Source: Bidens hawaiensis
Lineage: Eukaryota > Streptophyta > Magnoliopsida > Asterales > Asteraceae
Assembly (NCBI GenBank): GCA_021521415.1
Contig: JAIQDT010002046.1
Location: forward strand, 23,501 to 87,500
DNA: 64,000 nucleotides
Reading direction: 5' to 3'
How positions within the stretch are numbered: the first letter of the stretch is position 1; each line of letters begins with the position of its first letter. Shown piece after piece: positions 33,665 through 45,954 of this stretch. The notes beneath the pieces are model-generated. The model saw nothing but the letters and a program-made list of their open reading frames with translations. It had not been told where the DNA came from and made no database searches. The translations under genes and the position numbers were made by a program.

Positions 33665-35171
33665 TTACTCGAACAAGTGGGGGTATTTCTTTCTCATTTC
33701 CGATTCAAGTTCCCAAGTATATTCGGGCCCTCTACGCGAGTCCCATTTTACTTTCACTATTTTCAATGTTCTTTTCTTTAATTTCTTTGTTTTCGAATCT
33801 TCAATTTGAATTGGACATTTTACGTATTTTAAGTTCTCATTTATTTCAACGTCTTTTAATGGCATAGCCAACGATTCATCGGTCAAACACTTACGCGGAT
33901 TCGAAACATGGAATACATCATGTATCCCTTGCATTTCCTCAGGCAGTCGCAAACGGTATGCAACAATGCCGATTCGTTCAAGTACCTCAAAATGTCCAAC
34001 GAATGGAGGACTTAATTTTCCTTTCTTTTCGAAGCGAACCACGCCTTTCCAAGGAGAAACTTTCAATAACACTTTGTCACCGACATTGAAATCTAACGGC
34101 TTACGACGAACATCGGCGTAATTCTTTTGGCGATCACGTGCCGTCTTAAGTCGTTCTCGGATTTGGATAACCTTGTCGGTGGTTTCTTGGACAATCTCGG
34201 GTCCAGACAATTGATTGTCTCCGGTTTCAGACCAACACACGGGCGTTCTACATTTTCAACCATATAACGCCTCGAACGGTGCGGTTTGAATACTTGCGTG
34301 ATATCTATTATTATACGAAAATTCCATTAGAGGTAAGTGGTCATCCCAACTTCCTCCTAGATCGATCACACAAGCGCGGAGCATATCTTCCAATGTTTGA
34401 ATCGTCCTTTCGCTTTGCCCATCGGTTTGTGGATGATAAGCAGTGCTAAGGTTCAACTTTGTACCGAGAGCTTGTTGGAAGCTTTTCCAGAAATGAGACG
34501 TAAAACAACTGTCTCGATCAGATATTATAGACAGTGGTACTCCATGCAAAGCGACAATAGTGTTTACATAGATACGCGCTAATCTATCCATAGAATACGA
34601 CTCATTGATGGGTATAAAGTGTGCGGATTTTGTCAATCGATCCACAATTACCCATATTGCATTTTGTTGTCGAGTCGTCTTCGGGAGTTTGGTAATGAAA
34701 TCCATAGTAATCAACTCCCACTTCCATACGGGAAGTTCGGGTTGCTGTAGCAATCTTGAAGGTCTTTGATGTTCAGCCTTGACTTTCAAACAAGTCAAAC
34801 ATTTCGCAACATGCGAAGCAACATCCCTTTTCATTCCATTCCACCAATAGTTTGCCTTTAGGTTGTGGTACATTTTATCACTTCCGGGATGCATCATGTA
34901 TTTTGACTTGTGAGCTTCGTTCAAGATTTTCTCACACAAACCTCCAACGATTGGTACCCAAATCCTATTGCCGAGTCTAAGGATACCGTCATCACCTTTG
35001 ACTAACGAGTCAATGGTCCCATTGCGTTTTTCATCGGAGATTTGGTTTTCTTTTATCGCTTGAGTTTGCGCGGATTTAATTTTCTCAAAGAGATCAATTT
35101 GAAGTTCTAGGCGCAAAGCTCGAACCCTTTTGGGTTTTTCATGCTCTTTACGACTTAAGGCGTCGGCCACG
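33665..35171 (-). pseudogene. Second D-family pol fragment: RNase H end, integrase, chromodomain-like tail
   Basis: The frame runs from VADALSRK through the integrase zinc site [14 protein letters not shown] and the DD-E core (D in [10 protein letters not shown] in [10 protein letters not shown] in [13 protein letters not shown]). It ends in the C-terminal segment [30 protein letters not shown] and [14 protein letters not shown], with the stop at 33665. The only break is a TGA at 34256, where related elements usually have CGA. At 35171 the sequence switches to another element's gag in mid-codon order. The last segment is the chromodomain-like part that guides insertion in chromoviruses. Confidence 0.9.
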
Positions 35172-36072
35172 ATAAGCTTGCTGGGTTTGATACGTCTGAA
35201 CCTGGTACGGCGGAGCTGGAGCAAGCTGAAGTGCATTCACATGTGCGAGTCGTGGACACGCGTTGAGAAAGTGGTTAGGGTCACCACAATTATAGAAAGC
35301 TCTCAATTGGTTAATAGGTTGAGCATACGGTGCAAGGCGAGGGTTGGGTTGAGCAAACCGTTGAGAAGCAAAGTCCTGGCTTTAACATGATTATCAGTTA
35401 AAGTTGAAGCAAGGTTGATTGCGTCACCAAGTTCTTTGGGAGAACTATTCAAAACACTATCTTGGATTTGTCTCGGTAGTCCCCGAATGTACTTATCGAT
35501 GGCACGCGAACTTGGGGTAACAAGGTGAGGTACCAGCACACTGAGTTCATTGAAACGAGAAGTGTAAGCTGCGTGCTCACCACTCTCTTGTTTGAGGTTC
35601 CAAAACTCAGCTTCCAATTCATAAGCTCACTTGGAGGCAAGAACTGCTTGGTCATCAGTTCTTTCAACTCGTCCCATGGCATAGCCATGGCAGCTTCGGC
35701 ACCACGGGTTTTCTTTTCCTTCACCCACCAGGTAAGTGCCCCTTTTTCAAAGACACTTGTAGCAAAACGGGTTCGCTTATCATCGGGACACTCAATGTGG
35801 AGGAATTTGCTCTCCATTTGTTCGTACCACTGAAGTAGGGCAGTGGCACCTTCAGTCCCGTCAAACGCTGGGGGTTTTGTGATGGTGAAAGTCTTATACG
35901 AACAGTGAGATGGTTTAGGCTCGCTTGAAGTAGAGGCAATACTAGCAGAAAGGTTCTGGTGAATTTGGGTCATCATATCAGGAATGACCGCGGCTAGTTG
36001 TTTGGTGATTTGAGCAGTTAACTTGCGACTAGAGGATCTGGAAGAATGGCGCTTGCTGAAACGGAGAGACAT
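35172..36072 (-). pseudogene. gag of element C, a different gypsy lineage
   Basis: ATG at 36072 gives MSLRFSKRHSSRSSSRKLTA. The core has PPAFDGTEGATALLQWYEQM, FEKGALTWWVKE and WDELKELMTKQFLPPSEL. After a one-base loss near 35620 it continues as EAEFWNLKQESGEHAAYTSRF and SRAIDKYIRGLPRQIQDSV. After another shift near 35375 it continues to a zinc knuckle YNCGDPNHFLNAC whose first cysteine is phenylalanine. It ends abruptly in QQAYRG at the junction with D pol. The CCHC change and two shifts make it non-functional. It differs clearly from the gag of D and E. Confidence 0.8.
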
Positions 36073-36837
36073 TCTGTGAACAATGGTGACGAAAATCGTG
36101 AGACTCGGAATAGGGAGAGGTATAAAAATCCTTGTTAAAGTTTGCTTTAAAAGAAATAAATAAATAAACATAAAAAAATTAAATAAATAAAAAAATCACA
36201 ACAATGGTAATAAATATGGTGTGGAACTTTAAGAAACTCGAAATCAAACCGAAAGCTGGGTATTCATATACAGACTTCCAGTTAAAACACATTGTAAAAC
36301 ATAAAGGAGTGCAACCGTATTCTTTTCACAAAGAGAACATGGTCACGTTGAAACTTAAAGTTGTGATTCATATAGCGTTGAAAGTGGAATGCTTTGGCCT
36401 AATAGGATTCATGCCCTTTCCTAACTCTCCAGGTAAGCAACCGGGTCCCGCGTCTGATTGGGATTTATACGCATTGCTTATCCTTAAGTTTCAATAACCT
36501 TGGTGTCAAGAGTTTCGGAAAACAAGCACGCCCCCCTTCCAGTTACTACATACCCGCCATAATGAACCGTCTTTAAGAAGAAGAAATATCGGAACACCAC
36601 AATAAGAAAATCGATTATTGAAAATGTTTGAAAAATCTTTGCTTTTAGGCATAAGCCTTGGACTTGTGTGTGCTTTGTGTACATGAGGCGTAAATGAATT
36701 GACAACAAAATATTAAGCAAGTGCATTGAACAATCACATAAGGCCCACATAATTTTCTAATCATGCAACCTAAACAATTAAGCAAATAGACTATAACTAA
36801 CAAGAACACTACGTCTAATGTCTTATCTTATAGTCAA
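36073..36837 (-). other. Leader region of element C
   Basis: This is about 760 bp between gag and the PBS, with AT-rich sequence and short accidental ORFs on both strands. No recognisable coding sequence. Confidence 0.5.
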
Positions 36838-36850
36838 GGCTCTGATACCA
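36838..36850 (-). other. Primer-binding site of element C
   Basis: TGGTATCAGAGCC on the minus strand, three bases from the LTR terminus. Confidence 0.9.
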
Positions 36851-36853
36851 ATC

Positions 36854-37794
36854 TGTAACACCCCGGCTTTAGCGGAATACGCCCGGGTGTGACGTACAGA
36901 TTGCCCAAAACACATGTGACACTATTAAGTGACCATAATATCATTAATTCATTCAAATCCCAAGTACACAAGTTGTTCAATAAGACAAATATAAAGGAAA
37001 AAAAAACAATAAAACACATCTTCTTGTTTATTCTTTAAATAACCTAACTTCTAGTGTCTTTCGCCATTTTATCATCTAATGTAAGTACCTGTAGCATATA
37101 TATAAAATAAAGTCAACTAATTGAATAGTTGGTGAGTTCACACAAGTTTGATATAAGTACATAAAAACCATACAATTCCATGAAACTTAGTGTAGTAATA
37201 GCGCAAGCAATGTCTTTTCCATTCGGTAACAACCAAATGTATTTGGATCGGGGGTCCTTATTCCACTCATAACATCGAGGTCCTGAGTGCATAGGGGGCG
37301 TATGATCATACTTATTGAGGAAACCATGAGCAAGTAGTCTTTGATCAAGTAAGCAAATAAGCACACAAGTCCATGTAACGAATTGTAGTTTGTAATAATA
37401 ATTAAACGAAATTTCGTTGTTGTTAGGATATATATGTTACCCCCAAAATAGTAAAAAGGGTAAAAAGGGGGTGTGAGAAACTCACCTTTGAATTGGGATG
37501 ACAAACAAGAAAATGAAACGAAAGCGCGTTATATAAACTCAAACGATCGAATCTCACGAGCTAGAAATAATAAAAACACAATAATTACTAACTAATTTTA
37601 TAGAAAAAAAAGTTGGTTTTAAGGTTCATGCATTATTGTTTGTTTATATACTTTTAGTTATTTTATTGTATTTTAATAATTAAGTCTAACGGATTTTAAC
37701 AAGTTATTATTAATTACTTATAAGGTGAATATTGATTATAATAATAATTACGGAAATTTAGCGTTGTCGGTTAGAATTTATATAGTTACAACGT

Positions 37795-37835
<41 letters not shown>

Positions 37836-39080
37836 CCACATAATTATTTAACGAGTTTTAACAAGTGGTTTGGTTGGTAATAGTTGATTCTTGAACGGAA
37901 ATTGTTAACGGAAATCAAAACATATTTTATTTAACTATAAATCTAATTTTATTTATTTTGTATTGTATAATTTAAAAATATTTATTTAATTTATTAAAAC
38001 AAATAAAAAAAATGGTTTTTAAAAAAAATATAAAACAGTTTTGCCATGACCAAGGTTCGAACCCGGGTCTTCACAACCATACAACACATACATAGCCACT
38101 GGACCAAACCATTATTTTTGTTAAAAGATGGAAACTAAACATTATAAACAACTCAACTTCATCTTCTTCACCTTAAAAACCATAGATTCAATTCACCATA
38201 ATCGTTCCAGGTTTGATTAATTTGAGTTAGGGGTTTTATTTGTCGGGTTTAAACGAATCAAAACCATGTATTAAATACCTTCGATGGTGCCGGAAAGTGA
38301 AAGAAAGGTGAGTTGGCCGGAATAAACTTGGACGAACAAATCAGAGATATTAACAAGTTTGTTTGGGGGATTTTATGTCTGTAGCAAGTTTAGAAGAAGA
38401 TTAGGGTGCTATTTATAGCCTCAATTTGTTCGTTGGATGATTAAATCGAGTTACTGAGTTTTTAATTATTATCCGGCGGTTTAGGGGATTAATCCGAACG
38501 TTGTAGTGTGTTAATACCCATAATACGACTTGATTAGGCTTTAAGATGATGGAGAAACGAATTTATATCATTAAAATTGGGTTAATATGGCATTTTGAAG
38601 GGGTTTTAATGGTCGCCGGAGTTTCTGCAGTTCGCCGGAATCTTTCCTCGCCGGAAAAACGTGGGAAAGAAGAGGGGGAAGGGCTGGACTTTTATTTATT
38701 ATTATTTTAAATGAATTTTACACTTTAAGCCCCTCAACTTCTTATATGTATATATAAACAGTTTTTACTTTATTAATCTTTAACCCTTCAACTTTAACCA
38801 TATATAACTTAATCAAAACTTGGTATATTTTATTATCTTGGGATTGTTTACGTTTTATACAAGTATAGACTTAAACTTTGATTATTTTATAGACTTTTAT
38901 AGCTCGGAGATTCGTTAATTAAATTAAACAAATAGACAATGAACGAGTAACAACCATAAATCGTCATAATTAATATTAAATGATAAACGACAAATACGGA
39001 TTTAATGAAACGGCACAACGGGTCGGTTTAACAAATACAAATACAAATACGGATACGAATAAAAATTGACAAATGTCACA
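36854..39080 (-). repeat. 5' LTR of element C
   Basis: On the minus strand it starts TGTGACATTTGTC and ends CCGGGGTGTTACA; length is 2227 bp. It holds a long TA microsatellite (about 37797-37832). It also holds a tRNA-like module: box A TGGTCCAGTGG (minus strand, 38096-38106) and box B GGTTCGAACC (38054-38063). The 3' LTR and pol of C are missing. To its right the sequence is internal DNA of element F, so C inserted into F. The left TSD partner is lost; the right flank is AATTA. Confidence 0.8.
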
Positions 39081-39309
39081 AATTATGAAAAGTTTTTTTT
39101 GAATATTGAGGCATAGCCTCGTAGTTATGTGTGTGTGTGTGTGTGCATGACAATATATTAATAAGCATAAAAATAATTTAACTAAAGAAAGCTGCAAACA
39201 ATTAATTTGAACATATAAAGGTAAACAGATAAACACGTATGGGGCTCCTAAGCATGCTACTATGGCACCACTAATGACCTATCTTAAACCTTCGACTCTG
39301 CTACCAATC
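39081..39309 (-). other. Remaining internal sequence and PBS of element F
   Basis: It is the inverse of the start of the B internal region: AAGGTTTAAGATAGGTCATT, the TAGTGGTGCC block and the GAGGCTATGCCTCA/GAGACTGTGTCTCA block. A decayed PBS (TGGTAGCAGAGTCG on the minus strand) ends at about 39305. A TG microsatellite lies at 39128-39145. It is cut at 39080 by the LTR of element C. Confidence 0.8.
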
Positions 39310-39433
39310 TGTCACACCCCAATCTAAAGCGGAAATGTCGGGGCGTGAGCTGATTGCTCGCAACTCTCAAGGTACTATCATGCAATAATTAAAGTTACAA
39401 TATCTATTATTTAATTAAATACTTCAAAGTAGA

Positions 39434-41694
39434 TGATTTGTAACATCCCGTTTTCTCGTTTCGGTTAATAAAATAAACATGAGCTATTATGAGTCGGGCT
39501 AGTGTTGGGTTAAATGGATATAGGTTATGGACTTGGATTAAGAAAGAAAGAAGGAAAGACCATGGGCTTAAGCCCATGATCCATAATATATAAACCTTAA
39601 TTACTAATTAATTCATTCATTTACACATATTCTATACACCACCCAAAACACACACTTAAGCTCTCTCTCTAGTTTCTTTCTATTCTCTAGCCAAACCAAG
39701 AAGGAAAACCGATCCCAATCCAAGGTAATGATAGTATGTTATGGTATGAGCTCAAACCCGTTAGATCTAGTTGCGAAGCGAAGAGCCGACACCTTTAAAC
39801 CGTTAAATTCACGAGATCCGGGTGGAATCGGGTATAAACCGAGCATAATATGAGCCTAGGGGTCACCCTAGCTCAGATCTGGATCGAACGAGACGAAAAA
39901 CGGTAAAAATGGTACATAAACACATTTTCTCCGGCGACGACAACGCCGGAAAAGCGGCGGGTACGCGGTTAGAATGTCAGAGAATGTTTCCGACATTCTC
40001 TGACCTAACCCCAGTTCGTTAACGGAGAGTTAACGAATTAGAGGTAATTAGTTAGGCGATTCGTTAGCGAAAGCTTAACGAACTAGCCCTAGTTTGTATC
40101 CAAATTCGTTAAGGAAAGGATAACGAATTAACCCCAATTCGTTATGACCATTCGTTAGAAGGAGATAATGAACTAGAAGGTTCAATTTGTTACAGAGGGG
40201 TCATTCTCTAAGAAGTTCAATTCGTCAAAGGACCAGTTCATTATAAGGTCCAATTCGTTAAGTTACGTGGACCAGTTCGTTATAATAGTCAATTCGTTAT
40301 AAAGTAACGAATGGGTCATTCGTTATGAACCCAATTCGTTAAGAATCAAGTAACGAACTAGAAGTTTGATAAATGACAGAACAGTCCCTGGACTTAAAGA
40401 AAGAATGATATAATTACAAAATAGCCCGTGAACTTTATTAATTTATAGAAGATACCTCAAAAGATTGAGAGGTTAACAATAAAATATTATCATGAAATCC
40501 TAATGAAAAATGTGTTAAGACAGTTAATGAAAATAAAATTTCAAGGGGCTCTGCCCCTTGGACCCCGCTAGGGGCTGCGCCCCTAGATCCCCGCTGCCCC
40601 CAGACCCCCCGTTCGTTGGAGTAATAATTAAACTAGAAACACGACATGGGTAGTGATAGTTAAATTGATACGTGTAATTGTTATACAGTTAGTCGTGCAC
40701 AGCTCAAGAAAAGAATAACTATAAACGGTGAACGTAATCGAGTTCAGGTGAGTTTCTAGCCCCACTTCCTTGTTATGTTTTCGGGGCTGTGTGCATACTC
40801 GATGTGATAGTTAATACACTTACCTTAAGTGGTAAGTGTATGACTTGTATGATCCATGTATGATGAATGTTTGACGGTGCGTGAACGATCTTCGTATATA
40901 GCATGTACCGCCAGGGGGTAGTTAAAGATATGATTGATATATATATATGAAGTATGGATGATGTATGTATGTTATGTTGATAGTACATGAACGATCTTCG
41001 GATATTGCATGTACTTCTAAGGGATAGTTTAAAGAGATGATTGATATATATACGATGTATGAGTGATGTATGAACGTACAAAAGTTATATTTATGAATAG
41101 GGAACCGACCCTAATAATGTCGGCGGATATAGGGAACCGACACTAATAATGTCGACGAATGCAGGGAACTTACCCTAATAATGTCGTCGAATGTAGAGAA
41201 CCGACCCTAATAATGTCGGCGAATGTTATAGGGCGAAATGTTTTTTAAAACGTATATGTATGAATGAAAGTATGTATGTAAGTATGAAAGAAAGAATGAA
41301 AGTACGTGTGTATGTAAGTATGTAAATTAATATGAAGGTATGTACCATCGGGTGCATATGTAAGTATGTGAATGTATCGTATGTCATCTGAATAACTAGA
41401 ACTCACTCATCGTAGCTGACTTTTAGTATGCACACAGGTTAATCGACTGAGACAGCTGGTATGAGGAAGACACATGGCAGGAATTGGAAGAGACTGACAT
41501 CTGAAGATTTGTCAAGATGTTTTGATATTATGTTTTATTTATGTTTTAAAAAGACAAGTTATGAATATTTGTAATGAATGGTTGATTATTATTATTATTC
41601 CGTGAAAGTTTTAATTAACTCTGATATTCAGAATTGTGTTTATGAGTAAAGTCAACATTAAAGTAAGGCACCGGTAACGGGGCCTTACATGATT
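39434..41694 (+). mobile_element. Solo LTR G with TGATT target duplication
   Basis: The element is 39439-41689, starting TGTAACATCCCG and ending GGGGCCTTACA, between TGATT at 39434-39438 and 41690-41694. No internal region or partner LTR is present. It contains an array of TTCGTTA/TAACGAA motifs (about 40010-40370), a GC-rich hairpin block (about 40545-40610), a hairpin TACACTTACC..GGTAAGTGTA (about 40813-40838), and about four 36-bp units reading GGGAACCGACCCTAATAATG (41100-41230). It is the same family as H and L. Confidence 0.92.
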
Positions 41695-42313
41695 CCATAA
41701 ATAGAACAAGTAAGGACAAAATAAAATTTAAAGTTCTTGTTTCTTCAAAGTACATGATTCCTAAGTATCTTCAAACAACTTGGTAATCATATCACACTGT
41801 AACCTGCATATGCGTTAAAAATACACTAATTTTGTCAACACTAGGTTAAGTGAGTATAACACCAGATTTAAGACAATATAATAATAATAATAATAATAAA
41901 TAAATAAATAAATAAAAGTGCAAACTGTTCCTGTGAGATAAATAATTAAGTCATAGCACATAAACAATCAATCAAACCATAAAGAAAAGGCTCAACGAAT
42001 TCCATATAAATTGACATTGGTTACCAAGGAAGGACTAAACCGTTGCCATAAAAATGAACATCGGTTGCCAAAGATAGTCCTATGATCATACTGTAAATGA
42101 AGAACTTCTCCAAAATGCGTTCAAATAAAGCAAGAAAGCAAATAGCAAATTAGGCAAACTGATATACACACAAGGATAAATGGTTACGGTTTAATACTAA
42201 ATAATATGAAAATAGATAGTTACGCATATGTCCCCAATTGATAAAATAAGTAAAAGAGGGGAGTGAAATACTCACCTTAGTGATTAAGCAAGCGGGATTA
42301 GTAAAATAATCAT

Positions 42314-45300
42314 AACAATGTAAGGCCCCGGTCCTGGTGCCCTACTTTGGACATTGGATTTACTTAATAAACACAGTTCTAAATATCATAGTGGATTAAA
42401 ACTTTCGCGGAATTCAAACTTCAACTATATATATTACATAACATTTAAAATCTTGACTTAACATCTTTCAAATTTGTCTTTCAAAATAAAACATAGTCAA
42501 ATATAACAACATAACATTCTTCTCAAGATGCCAGTATCTTCAGTCCAATGTCATGTGTCCTTATACAAGCGAACTGCCTCAACCTATTCACCCGCGTGCA
42601 TATTAAAAGTCAGCTACGCTGAGTGAGTTCAAGTTAATCAGGTAACATACAATACATTCACATACTTACATATATACGTATCCAAAGATACATATTACAT
42701 AATTAGCATGTTACCTTTCTTCCATACATACATACGTACATACATACTTTCATTCTTTCATACGTTCATACTTTTATACTCTCGTACTTTCATATTACAT
42801 GCATAACTATCTTTACCATCTCAGATATTAGTAGGGTCTGGTCCCTTCTATCTCAGATACTATTAGGGTCTAGTCCCTTCTGTCTCAGATATTATTAGGG
42901 TACGGTCTCTTCTGTCTCAAATATTATTAGGGCAGTCCATTCTATCTCAGATATTATTAGGGTTTGGTCCCTTCTATCCCCTACAACCATACATACATTT
43001 CTTTACACATACATTTCAATATATATATACACTTTCATGCATACTCTTAACCTCATACATATATCATTCATACACACCCACATATCATACACTTACCACT
43101 TAAGGTAAGTGTATTAACAAATCACATTGATTATGCACACAGCCCCGAAAACATAACAAGGAAATTGGGCTAGAAACTCACCTATATCTTGTTTATTTTT
43201 GAGTTTATAGTAACACCCCTTTTTAGCTATGCACGACTAACTGTATAATAATTACAACTATCAATTAACTATTTCTAACTATATCATACTTCTAAGTTAT
43301 TGTAACCCCTAGCTACGGGGGTCTGGGGGTAGCGCCCCTGGCAGCAAGGTATAGGGGCAGCAGCCCCTAGAAGGGTCTAATGGGCAGATCCCCTGGATGG
43401 GGTCGAGCTGCTAGGTTAGCTTGAAAAATTTTTATTTTCCTTAACAGTCCTTCACTAAAAATTAATTAGAAGTTTCTAAGTCTGGACTAATTTAATCAAA
43501 TTCTCAAGTCTAATCGAATGGCATTTTCTAATCGAATGGAAATTCTAATCGATAGAATTTCTAATCGAATCGAATTACCCATTCGATTCGATTACTTTTC
43601 CCATTCGATTCGATTACTTTTGTAACGATTCCGGCAGAATCAGGTATACCCTAACCGGTATATACTATTTATGTGTTATTTAATAATGAATATATGAATT
43701 ATAATGCGTTTATACGGGTATGTATGATTCACAGTACGGATTATACTCGATTATACAGTTAATCGTATTGGAAATACGACTAACTGATTAACGGTTATTG
43801 AAACCCGAACGAATCAAGGATTACATTATAAACTAGATATATGATATTTAGTGATGTTTACGAAGTACTAAAGCTTCGGGATAAGTGAATTAAAGCACAG
43901 AAAAAGAATTTTCGATTTAATGGTACGTCAGTACGTTAAACGAAACCTTTAATACCAAACCGAGCAAGAGACGATCGATCAAGCCGAAAAAGATGCGCAA
44001 TTATTAATAATATGATGTTTTAAGTTAATAAAAGTCATGGTTTAAGTTTTTTAAAGTTTTTAAATTGGTTTTATATAAATTTCATTTTTAAGCCGAAAAC
44101 GACCGTTTTAGCCTCGTTTTAAGTTAAATTAAACATTTAACCGAAAAACGAACTGAACCAGATTATCCAAAACATTATCCGGATTTCCAAAATCTAAATG
44201 AGTGGCTAGAAATGGAAAGGTGGGTCCCACCCCACCTCCCCTCTTTGGTCCGATCGGCTTGGGGGTATAACCCCTAGCCTTTGTTATTTTTTTTTGTAAA
44301 CAACATTTCAACATTCATCAATTCTCTCCACATTATGAACTAAAAACCCGGATTTGTAGCAAGAAAAGCAAGGTAAAAATCGAGTCATTTATGTTTTCAT
44401 CTTCTTTTCTTGAGTTTATTTGCAAGAAAATGAGGTTCCAAGTAAAAAAGGGTGAAAACCCGAGATGGAAACCGATTCTTGCATGATCAAGTGATGTATA
44501 CGGGTTATACAAGGGATCTTGGTTCAAGAAAGAAGTTAAACGAACCGAAAACGAATTTTTACGGTTTAAATCTTTGTTTTTAAATCATAACCGAACCCAT
44601 GAAAGAAATGGCTTGATTGTGGGTGTAACTTGCTTGGTGTGGTGTTATTGTGCTTGTAGGTGTTGTATCTAGTTGTTAACAAAGGCTAGAAAACAAGATC
44701 CTTGCGATTTGAAGCTAAAAACACAAGGTAGTTCGATTTTTATATGGTGTATGTGTTTTGGGACAGATTGTGGTACATTTAGAGTTAGGCTACGAAATTT
44801 CACAGAGATGATTTACACATGAAAATATGAGATCTGTGAAAATTTGGTAATTTTTGGACAAAGGATGAATATTTGGTGAATTTAATGCTCGGTTTTGGCT
44901 AAAAATGGTGAAAAATATTTAAATATCATGATAAATTCTGGAAAATTCTAGATAAGCTTTTTATAACATGTAAAAGTCACACACAAAATTTTGGTGTTAA
45001 TGTAATGTTGGTAAAACTTATGTGCTAACGCCTAGACGGTAACTAAACTCGGAACAATGTAATATGGTGTAAATTAATGTAGTGGTGTTTTCTTTATAAG
45101 CAATGCTGTTGATATCAGACGTGTCGGTTGCATCCCGTTTACGTTTCCGCTGCGGTTACGGGGTGTTACACTTTTCCCCTTCGATTCGATTACTTTTATG
45201 GCCCATTCGATTCGATTACTTTACTGAATCAGAGGTTTCTTAAGGACTTGATTCATGTGTTTCCATTCTCATCAGTTCCCTCCGATTACATTTCCCTTCG

Positions 45301-45954
45301 ATTCGAATACCTTCCCATTCAAATACTTTTCCATTAGAAAACCTTTTCATTCGAATACTTTTCCTTGTTGTTAGCCGTTGTCCTTTGCTACACTACTGTA
45401 GCGTATTAACGTTGCTATTGTTATTATTATTACTACATATATTATCGTTATTATATTTACCATTATTTCATCTTTTAACCAAAACCGTTTCTACCCTCGA
45501 CCAAGATCTAGCTCGTTTTGCAATAAATTTTAAACCTTTATTGATTAGGAGTCCGATTTAGCTAGATCTAGGATTACTAAGTGATCCGTACTTACTAACG
45601 AGTTCAATAGCTCATATTTTAACGTCAAGTTTACATTTTTATTGTATAAAAATGCCTGATTTGTCTTCGTATCAAATATTAGGGCAAACCGACTTTAAGG
45701 ATAGTGGAGTGTTTGTGTGTATTTTTGAGTGTGTTATAGTGGCTAGTAGATAGGATGAGGGTTTTAGGATGGTTTAAGGGGTTTATATACCCTTAAGCCC
45801 ATAGACCTAAGGCCCATCACCATCTCTTATTCCATCTTTTAAGGACTAAGCCTACACTCAGTTGTTTTGTTTAACTTAACTAAATATTAACACATCCTAA
45901 CGTAAGCAAAATTCCTTTTATTTATTATTATCAAAAGTAGGATGTTACAAACAA
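42314..45954 (-). mobile_element. Solo LTR H with AACAA target duplication, split by solo LTR I
   Basis: The element is 42319-45949, inverse of G: it starts TGTAAGGCCCCGG and ends AGGATGTTACA, flanked by AACAA on both sides. Without the nested LTR it measures about 2.08 kb. It has the same landmarks as G: tandem 33- to 36-bp units (42820-42980), the TACACTTACC hairpin (about 43090) and the GC-rich hairpins (43310-43400). Its short-motif array is made of ATTCGATTCGATTAC units (43530-43620, 45171-45350) instead of TTCGTTA units. Confidence 0.9.
43617..45174 (+). mobile_element. Solo LTR I nested in H
   Basis: 43621-45170 starts TGTAACGATTCC and ends CGGGGTGTTACA, flanked by CTTT on both sides. 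Removing it restores the ATTCGATTCGATTAC array of H. It is about 1.55 kb. The termini are the GTTACGGGGTGTTACA type found on gypsy LTRs with an initiator-Met PBS. No partner LTR or coding sequence. The target duplication may be four or five bases, because the flanks are T-rich. Confidence 0.8.

Larger units (their letters stand above)
26346..35171 (-). mobile_element. Element D: Ty3/gypsy (chromovirus-like) remains around one LTR
   Basis: On the minus strand the order is: RNase H end, integrase and chromodomain-like C-terminus (35171-33665); polypurine tract; LTR (33624-31709); PBS; pre-gag ORF; gag; protease; reverse transcriptase; RNase H; and part of integrase, cut at about 26348. So one LTR is flanked by internal sequence of the same family on both sides. 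The two integrase copies (26350-27075 and 34440-35165) are almost identical. Two elements sharing an LTR after recombination, each then truncated, would explain this. The family is probably Tekay-like, judging by the chromodomain-type ending GPEYTWE, but that assignment is tentative. Confidence 0.88.

Noticed and set aside
38041..38110. A genuine tRNA gene at the GGTTCGAACC site
   Set aside because: The A and B boxes are good, but no acceptor-stem pairing or anticodon arm can be drawn; it is kept only as a tRNA-like module.
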